Under the pieces are notes generated by a model, which did not search any database, was not told where the DNA came from, and was given only the letters and a program-made list of their open reading frames with translations. 64,000 nt of DNA. It comes from Sophora flavescens (lineage: Eukaryota; Streptophyta; Magnoliopsida; Fabales; Fabaceae). A program made the position numbers and the translations under genes. The stretch lies in contig CM061065.1 in assembly GCA_030762895.1 (NCBI GenBank), positions 70,726,200 through 70,790,199 on the forward strand, written 5' to 3'. Below, in pieces: positions 57,829 through 64,000 of the stretch; positions within the stretch are counted from its first letter, which is position 1, and each line of letters opens with the position of its first letter.

Positions 57829-59256
57829 TAAGTTTCCAAGGAACCATTGAGGGAGAGGAGATTGCAGAGAGTACTAGCTTTGAGTCACATTCCAGCCATA
57901 ACGACCACCCTTTCTTATGAGCAATTTCAATTGCCAAGATTGCACCCATTAACTCAGCATAAAAAGCAGTAGTGACACCAAGGTTGGCTGCAAAGCAACC
58001 AAGAGTGGCAGCACTATGATCACGAAAAATGGCACCACAAGCAGAAGGACCCGGAGCACCTTTAGCTGTCCCATCAGTGTTGCACTTGACCCAGTAACAG
58101 GGAGGAGGATGCCATATAACTTCTATAATTTGGGGAGCTCGGTTGGGATGGCAGCTGACTCTAAATGCCTTTAATAACATAAACTCCTGTAAAGATGATG
58201 AAGATGTTCCTTTACTCAGGTTACCCGCAAGGATAACATTAGCAAGGATCAGGCTTTTGGTAACTTGCAAGGGAATAAGCCTGTCTTCAAACCTGGATTT
58301 ATTCCTGCAGTGCCAAATTGCCTAGATGATGCTGGTTATGGCAGCAATCATAAGATCCTTGACTTGAGAGCTCCATTAATGCTCACAGATTGATAAAACA
58401 GTAAGCTTTGAGGCAGTATCAATTGTCATACTAACTGTGTTGCTTAGCCAGGACCATAAATCCTTAGCAAAGGAGCATTGAAAGAAAAGATGAGCAGTTG
58501 TTTCATAACTACAACCACATAAATTACATCTAGAGACAACCATGCAGCCGTTGGCCCATAGATTTTCATTAGTAGGCATACGGTTATGAAGGATCCTCCA
58601 AACCAGGAAGGAATTGGAAGGAGGAACACATTTATTCCAAAGGAATTTGGCCCAAGAAACAGCTTGTCCATTGCTATTGAGGAACTGAAAAGCATCCTTC
58701 AAAGTTAGAGAGCCCGATTCATTTCTACACCACACACAAGTGTCCTTACAAGGGGAGGAAGGGATACTGATGTGCTTGAGTTCTTCAGCAATAGCTGGGC
58801 AGTGTTGTAGTATAATACTTGGTATGAACCAAGAGTTATTATGCAGGAAGTCCTTGACCTTTGCATTTAAGGAGGAGTGTAAGTGTGCTGGTAAAGATAG
58901 CAAGGAGTTCAAGGGCTTAGATAACCATACATCATTCCAAAAGTTTATGTCAGAACCATCTCCAAGCAACCATGAAGAGTTTTCAAGAATTGAATTCAGA
59001 TGAGGTTTAATCCCTGTCCAGATTGAAGAGGATATAGAATATTGTACAACTGAGTTTTCCCTCATAACTCTTTCTCGCAGAAGACAGGCCCACTGCTCAG
59101 ATGAAAAGATGAAGTCCCAGCATAATTTAAACATAGAAGCATTGTTAACAGCTCTTAAAGATCTAACTCCAAGACCTCCCTCAGCCTCAGGGACCAAATT
59201 CAGGGACCAATTCACAATTTCAGGGACCAAATTGAGTGTTTTCTCCCTATTGCTAG

Positions 59257-59443
59257 TTTCTGTCCAATCAATCCTCGTCTTCATCACTGAATTGATCATC
59301 GCCCTCTTCTTAAGGAGGCCTAAGACCAAAACCCGTGATGAAATTAAAAATATTAAAAAATTAAAAAAAATCACAAATACCAAACCTCATTATAATACTA
59401 ATAGGATATTATTGTATGATCATAAACCACATTAATAATATAT

Positions 59444-59477
<34 letters not shown>

Positions 59478-60869
59478 CAACAACAAAAACTAACGATAAT
59501 AAAAATAATGGTACATTCTAAATGTACAAAAAAAAAAGATATAATAAAAAATACAAATAAATAATATACAAAATGATAAAATGGTATTATAAAAATTAAA
59601 TTAAACACTTCCATAAAAATAGTTGATAAAGAAGAGTGTAAAAAAAGTAGCAGAATGTTGGTAAGTGAATTTATAATAATTAAAATATGATATCAGAAAA
59701 AAATTAATATTTACCTAAACTTCAAATTGATTACAATAGAGTGTAGAAAAATTAAAAGAGTATAATAAATTGTTGAAGAAGGTAGAAATAGTGTATTATA
59801 AAATGGAGGAAATATGTGTTGGGGGAGGGGGAGCCGGTTACGCATGAATTTATATGGGGGAGGGGGGTTGGGTTGGTGGGATGGGTGGTGGGGGACAGAG
59901 CCACGTGTCACCACGCCGTGAGTGGTGCCACTGCAACTGGCGCCATCGTGGCACCTGTTGTAGTGGCCCCACTCACCGGGTGGTGACACGTGCCGCTGCA
60001 TTTAATTTTTTGTGTCAGATTACCCAGACCAATGACGACCTGCCACGTGGCAGGTCAACAGGTCAATGTCGCCAATCAAATTGGTGCCACCCAGATAGCA
60101 AAAAAAAATTATTTTATTCCATTGTGTCAAAAAGTAGGTTAGTTTGATGAATTGTTTCAAAAATAGGTTATTTTGATATATAATTTTTAAAAGTAGGTTA
60201 CTTTAGTTTAAAAACCCAATTTGTATAGATAATGTCGATATATACAACTCTTTCTCCCTAGTTGCAATTGGTCTGATGTAATCCATTATTAATTTATAAT
60301 CTTGTGTGAAAGTAATTTATACCTTTAAAGCGTGAATGCATATTTTCATAATAAAATAATAAGAAATCAATTGATATTATTAGTTACTGTATTTGTGATG
60401 ATAATGTAAATAAAAAACTCATATGGCCAGTTATGGCAAAGCATATATGGATTGGTAGAAATGGAGAACTGACTATAGAATGTCTTAAGCTTGGTTTCAT
60501 TCAATGATGATGCAAGTCTTACGTCATGATATCTTCCTTGCCCTGGGTTTCATGCACCGATAATTAATTGAATCTTCATCATGTACTTTCAAACTTGCAT
60601 TCCCATTTGCATTTGGGATGTGATAGCTATCTTAAAAGTCCACATTATCGTTATGAACTCCAATGCTTGTAATCTCACAATGTAACTCTATGATCCATTG
60701 ACCGTAAATAACAAGTCAGAAATGAAAACTAAAATAAAGGGGAAACTGACAAGAATATATGTTCGTCATTTTGGAATATAGTTAGTTATAAGATAAGACT
60801 GAATTAAATAAATGTCATTCCAATGAAAAAAAATTGAATGAACTTGTTCTATTTCTTTCTCACCTTGCC
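59257..60869. other. Segment B upstream region of GRP copy 2; no gene
   Basis: Homologous to 17902-19151 except for about 385 bp at 59856-60240 that A lacks. That insertion contains the 91-nt hairpin at 59902-59992 and repeated AAAAGTAGGTTA phrases (about 60130-60210). A further 20-bp difference lies at about 60763-60782 (GTTCGTCATTTTGGAATATA). AAT repeats at 59443-59475. Confidence 0.6.
59902..59992. repeat. 91-nt imperfect hairpin with CACGTG termini
   Basis: The two 44-nt arms (59902-59945 and 59949-59992) are reverse complements at 38 of 44 positions around a 3-nt loop. The outer ends read CACGTGTCACCAC and GTGGTGACACGTG, each containing a G-box/ABRE-type CACGTG core. It lies about 0.95 kb upstream of GRP copy 2 and is absent from copy 1. 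Confidence 0.9.
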
Positions 60870-60877
60870 TATAAATA
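60870..60877 (+). promoter_or_regulatory. TATA box of GRP copy 2
   Basis: TATAAATA, 78 bases before the start codon at 60955, in the same context as copy 1. Confidence 0.8.
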
Positions 60878-60954
60878 GAGAAGATTCGGCCACTTCATTT
60901 TCATCAATTTATTTGTGCACAAGTTTTCTGCTGGTTCACTATAGTTTAGAAAAA

Positions 60955-61531
60955 ATGGTTCCCAAGGCTTTGCTCATTATGGTTATGTTCTTGGCTACTA
61001 CCCTTCTGATCTGTGCTGAGGTTGCACCCAAAGACTTCGATGAGAATTTTGATGAAGTAGATGGTAATTCTGTTTAAAAGTTTTTTTTTTTTTACTTATA
61101 AATATTTAGGTCATATTCGTTTTAGCTTGTGATAGTCTAAAAAAAGCACTTTAGATCAATCAATATTTTTTCAAGTTTCTGGAAGAATTTTGTCAAGTTT
61201 AATTATTCAAGTTTTAAGTTTTTTTTTACTTTGAAAAAGCATCGATCTTGCCATTGTGACAATTAACCATTCAGATCTAGCTACTTTGCAAATCCATTTT
61301 TATGTTAGGGATATATTGTAATTAAAATATGATCATAAAAATATTACTTTTATTATTATTGTTGTTGTTATTATTATTGTTGTTGTTTTTTGTTATAGGT
61401 AAGCTTTCTGCAACTGGGGTAGATGAAAACAAATATGGTTACGGCGGCTATGGTGGTCGGGGTTGGGGTTATGGTGGTTATGGCGGCCATGGTGGTCCTT
61501 GGCGTGGTGGCTATGGTGGATGGGAAAGAGG
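60955..61531 (+). pseudogene. Glycine-rich protein, copy 2, disrupted by CACTA 3
   Basis: Exon 1 60955-61063 and exon 2 from 61399, same intron position as copy 1. Signal peptide and acidic segment are conserved (P for S at residue 3, A for S near cleavage). The Gly-rich domain has lost one G-G-Y block relative to copy 1. At 61531 CACTA 3 begins inside the codon run for G-W-E-R-G. Translation would add 10 codons of transposon terminus and stop at 61565, losing the Cys-containing tail. TATA box and 5' region are intact, so transcription is still possible. Acceptor reads TTATAG instead of TTACAG. Confidence 0.88.
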
Positions 61532-61559
61532 CACTAGTGCAATAAGTGCTTTTTACGTC

Positions 61560-61935
61560 AGTTAAAATTGAGTTTTTACGTCAGAATACCGACTGACGTA
61601 AATACAGCTGACGTTAAAAGTTAAACTTTTAACGTCAGTTGAGAACTGACGTTAAATATATAACTATTAACGTCGGTTCTTTAACACAACTGACGTTAAT
61701 TTTTTCAAAATTAGCGTCAGTTCTTTAAAACAACTGATAAAAATTAACGTCAGTTCTTTTCAGAACGGACGTTAATTTTGTTAAAACTAACGTCAGTTGT
61801 TATTAAGACCTGACGTTAAAGGTCTTAATTTTAACGTCAGTTGTAATAAACAACTAACGTTAATAGTGTACTGTATATTTTATAAAATACTATTAACGTC
61901 AGTTGTTTCATACAACTGACGTTAATAGTATTTTT
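61560..61935. repeat. Subterminal palindrome array of CACTA 3
   Basis: At least six AACGTCAGTT...AACTGACGTT palindromes between 61595 and 61925, some decayed (for example AACTGATAAA at about 61735). Same motif as in CACTA 1 and 2. Confidence 0.9.
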
Positions 61936-62162
61936 TTTTTTAATTCAGTTTTAAAATATCACTCCCCTCAGCTATCCCTGCATTCAGTAAATATCCTAGT
62001 AACACAGAATATCACACACATTACAGAATTACAAAGGAAAAATGGAACAATGATCCATATGTATACCTGTTCAGAAACAATATATATTTATTAACATGGG
62101 TTACAACTCAAAATAAATACATAAATATAAATAAAAATAAATGTATACTAAGTTTAAACTAC

Positions 62163-64000
62163 CTATATCAATATTCCTTCGTGATGATCATCACGAGTGG
62201 CATGTACATCGTCCACCTGTGTCTCCTCGATTATAGTAGGCATGTTTGTTGAAAAAGAAGGAGTCTCTGGAATATCAAGGTTTGAATCTTCATTTTCATC
62301 ACTACCATTATACATGCTTTTTCCTTGGAGAACCACGGACAACCTTTTGTCAGAAGGATCAGTGATGTAGAACACTTGTTTTGCTTGGGAAGCCATTATG
62401 AATGGCTCATTTATATGACCTAACTTGTTGAGGTCTACCAATGTGAACCCCAATTCGTCGGTTTGTACACCACCGTTACTATCAACCCACTTACATTTAA
62501 ATACCTAAGACCGTAAGCTTAGTGTAATCGAGCACCCAAATATCTTCAATATATCCAAAGTAAGGTCTCGGTGCTTTAACGGGTTTTGTGTCCTTTGCAC
62601 TAGAGAAGTGCATTGCTTCGGCCACGATCATAACCCCACTATTTTGCATGGTACTCTTGTTATCTTGTTCCTTTGTATAAAAGGAAAAGTTATTTATGTC
62701 GTATCCGCTCCAACATATGACGTTGAAGCTAGGCCCACGTGCTTGCCATCTTACGTCATCAGAAGCAGTACTACCATCCTTAAGCATTTCTTCCTTGAAC
62801 CATGGTAAGAAAGTCTTGTTATGCTTGTTCAACAACCACCTTTTGCTCATTCGAGGGTTTTCTTGATTGACTTTTCTTTTATGTTCAAATAAGAAAGGCT
62901 TAACACATTCGATGTTGTTCAATACATACAAATGTGCTTGAAGCACTTCCTCCCGATCCTTCCTATTAATTCTTAAGCCATGTGTACCCTTACCTTGACA
63001 TCTGATCTCATCATGCCGAGGCTTAGGAACCCCTATAGGATCCGTGTTATGAAGGTAGTCCGAACAAAACTCAATAGCTTCTTCTGCAACATACCTTTGA
63101 ACAATAGATGCTTCCAAACGATGAGGATTCTTCACATACCCTTTCAAGATCTTCATGTAGCACTCAACTGGGTACATCCATCTCAGAAAAACCGGCCCAC
63201 ATAATCTAATCTCACTCACCAAATGAACAATTAAGTGAACCATTATGTCGAAAAAGGAAGGAGGAAAATACATCTCCAATTGGCACAAGATTGTAGCAGC
63301 CTCAACTTCCAAGTCATCCAACATACGGGGGTCAACGACTTTGCTACATATAGAATTGAAGAATGAGCACAACCGAGTAATGGCATGTCTCACATTTTTT
63401 GGAGCAATACCACGAATAGCAACGGGCAGAAGTTGTTGCATCAAAATGTGACAATCATGAGACTTCGAGCCAACCAATTTAAGATCACTAGAGACAAGCC
63501 TCTTCATATTTGAAGAGTAACCATGTGGAACTTTGATGCCCTGAAGACACCTGCAGAAACTTTGTCTCTCTTTTTTTGACAAAGTATGACATGCTGGCGG
63601 CAAATAAGTCCGCTTACCATCCTCAACAACTGGAGCTAACTGCTCTCGTATACCCACAGCAACGAGGTCGAGACGAGCATTCACACCATCCTTTGTCTTG
63701 TCCTGAATGTTGAGAAGCGTCCCGATCACACTATCACACATTTTTCTCCACATGCATCACATCAATGCAGTGTCTGACATCAAGCTTGCGCCAATATGGA
63801 AGATCAAAGAATATCGACCTCTTCTTCCATACGTTTTTCTCAACAGATTTACCTTTCTTTTTGGACTTGCTGAATATAACATCGATGTCCTTTACCCTCT
63901 AATAAACCTGCTCTCCAATTAAGGCCGCCGACGCTTCTTCTATCTCTTGCCATCCATTAAAAGCTTTTTTCATCTTACGATATGGGTGATCACGTCTAAG
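62163..64000 (-). pseudogene. TNPD-type CACTA transposase, C-terminal part (DUF4218/DUF4216), broken, continues past window
   Basis: The open block 63753-62497 contains the C-terminal domain seen after Transposase_21: P-K-N-V-R-H-A-I-T-R-L-C-S-F-F-N, L-C-Q-L-E-M-Y-F-P-P-S-F-F-D-I-M and L-R-W-M-Y-P-V-E-C-Y-M-K. A further frame 62494-62163 carries F-K-C-K-W-V-D and G-F-T-L-V-D-L-N-K-L-G-H, the DUF4216-type end, followed by an acidic tail. A frameshift (or unseen splice) lies near 62495. Another near 63745 separates the Transposase_21 end (D-V-M-H-V-E-K-N-V-C-D-S) encoded at about 63800-63720. The catalytic core lies beyond 64000. TNPD binds the terminal repeats and cuts the element out. Confidence 0.88.

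Larger units (their letters stand above)
50413..59196 (-). mobile_element. 5'-truncated L1-like LINE split by CACTA 2
   Basis: LINE sequence is 50413-50789 plus 57829-59196. On the minus strand it encodes the reverse-transcriptase zinc-binding domain (about 59180-58376; G-G-L-G-V-R-S-L, F-W-N-D-V-W, S-F-L-V-W-R-I-L-H-N-R, C-N-L-C-G-C...T-A-H-L-F-F-Q-C-S-F-A) and then an RNase H domain (58270-57832: C-N-T-D-G, C-G-A-I-F-R-D, A-E-L-M-G-A and E-C-D-S). The RNase H end (I-F-R-E-G-N-I-C-V-D-K-I-A-N-H-G) is at 50766-50578 beyond CACTA 2. A T-run at 50409-50415 marks the 3' end. A stop or frameshift near 58340-58376 separates the two domains. Exact target duplication not resolved. Confidence 0.9.
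50140..59244. mobile_element. Foldback MITE copy B, split by a LINE
   Basis: The left part is 50140-50412 and the right part about 59197-59244, with flanking CCCTATTGCTAG at 50128-50139 and 59245-59256 (12 bp, identical). Relative to copy A (17584-17889) the element is interrupted near its right inverted repeat by LINE sequence. Confidence 0.8.
61532..64000 (-). mobile_element. CACTA element 3, 3' end within window, TNPD-type
   Basis: Begins CACTAGTGCAATAAGTGC at 61532, the same terminus that ends CACTA 1 and 2, here inverted, so the element runs minus and leaves the window at 64000. About 560 bp of 3' sequence (61532-62090) match the right ends of CACTA 1 and 2, including the subterminal palindromes and the following UTR. 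It encodes TNPD-type transposase on the minus strand. Its insertion site is exon 2 of GRP copy 2; the target duplication cannot be checked because the other end is outside. Confidence 0.92.

Overview
The window looks like nuclear DNA of a dicot plant, most likely a legume. The reasons are AT-rich intergenic sequence, intron-containing genes, dense nested plant transposons, an Ogre/Tat-type Ty3-gypsy element of a kind abundant in legumes, and a small secreted glycine-rich protein gene. I see no bacterial, organellar, rRNA or tRNA genes. Almost everything is transposon. The only host-type genes supported are two copies of one two-exon glycine-rich protein gene (GRP).

Layout. 1-15629: a decayed minus-strand Ogre-like element, read right to left as LTR, tRNA-primer site, leader ORF, gag, protease, G-patch, intron, RT, RNase H, second RNase H, integrase, 3' UTR tandem repeats. 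Its other LTR lies left of the window. 15630-16908: part of a second, related LTR. 16914-20030: segment A with a foldback MITE and intact GRP copy 1. 20039-25087: a tandemly duplicated block of non-autonomous CACTA-like, LINE and LTR pieces. 25088-31362: CACTA element 1. 31367-36252: a Tekay/Del-like gypsy element (plus). 36253 to about 41400: a second one (minus), scrambled. 42116-47167: the 3' half of a SIRE-like copia element with a long envelope-like reading frame. 47168-48260: L1 LINE fragment. 48568-49356: small CACTA element. 49590-61531: segment B, a duplicate of segment A carrying a MITE, a LINE inside the MITE, and CACTA element 2 (50790-57828) inside the LINE, then GRP copy 2. 61532-64000: CACTA element 3, inserted in GRP copy 2 and running out of the window.

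How parts work together. The three large CACTA elements share the terminal octamer CACTAGTG and palindromic AACGTCAGTT subterminal repeats. Elements 1 and 2 carry a gene combining a plant En/Spm accessory-type transposase (Transposase_24-like) with a C-terminal Ulp1-type cysteine protease. Element 3 has the same 3' end but carries a TNPD-type transposase there instead. This suggests a two-component family in which protease-carrying elements depend on transposase-carrying partners. Insertions are datable relative to each other because target duplications, an empty site and interrupted reading frames are all visible.
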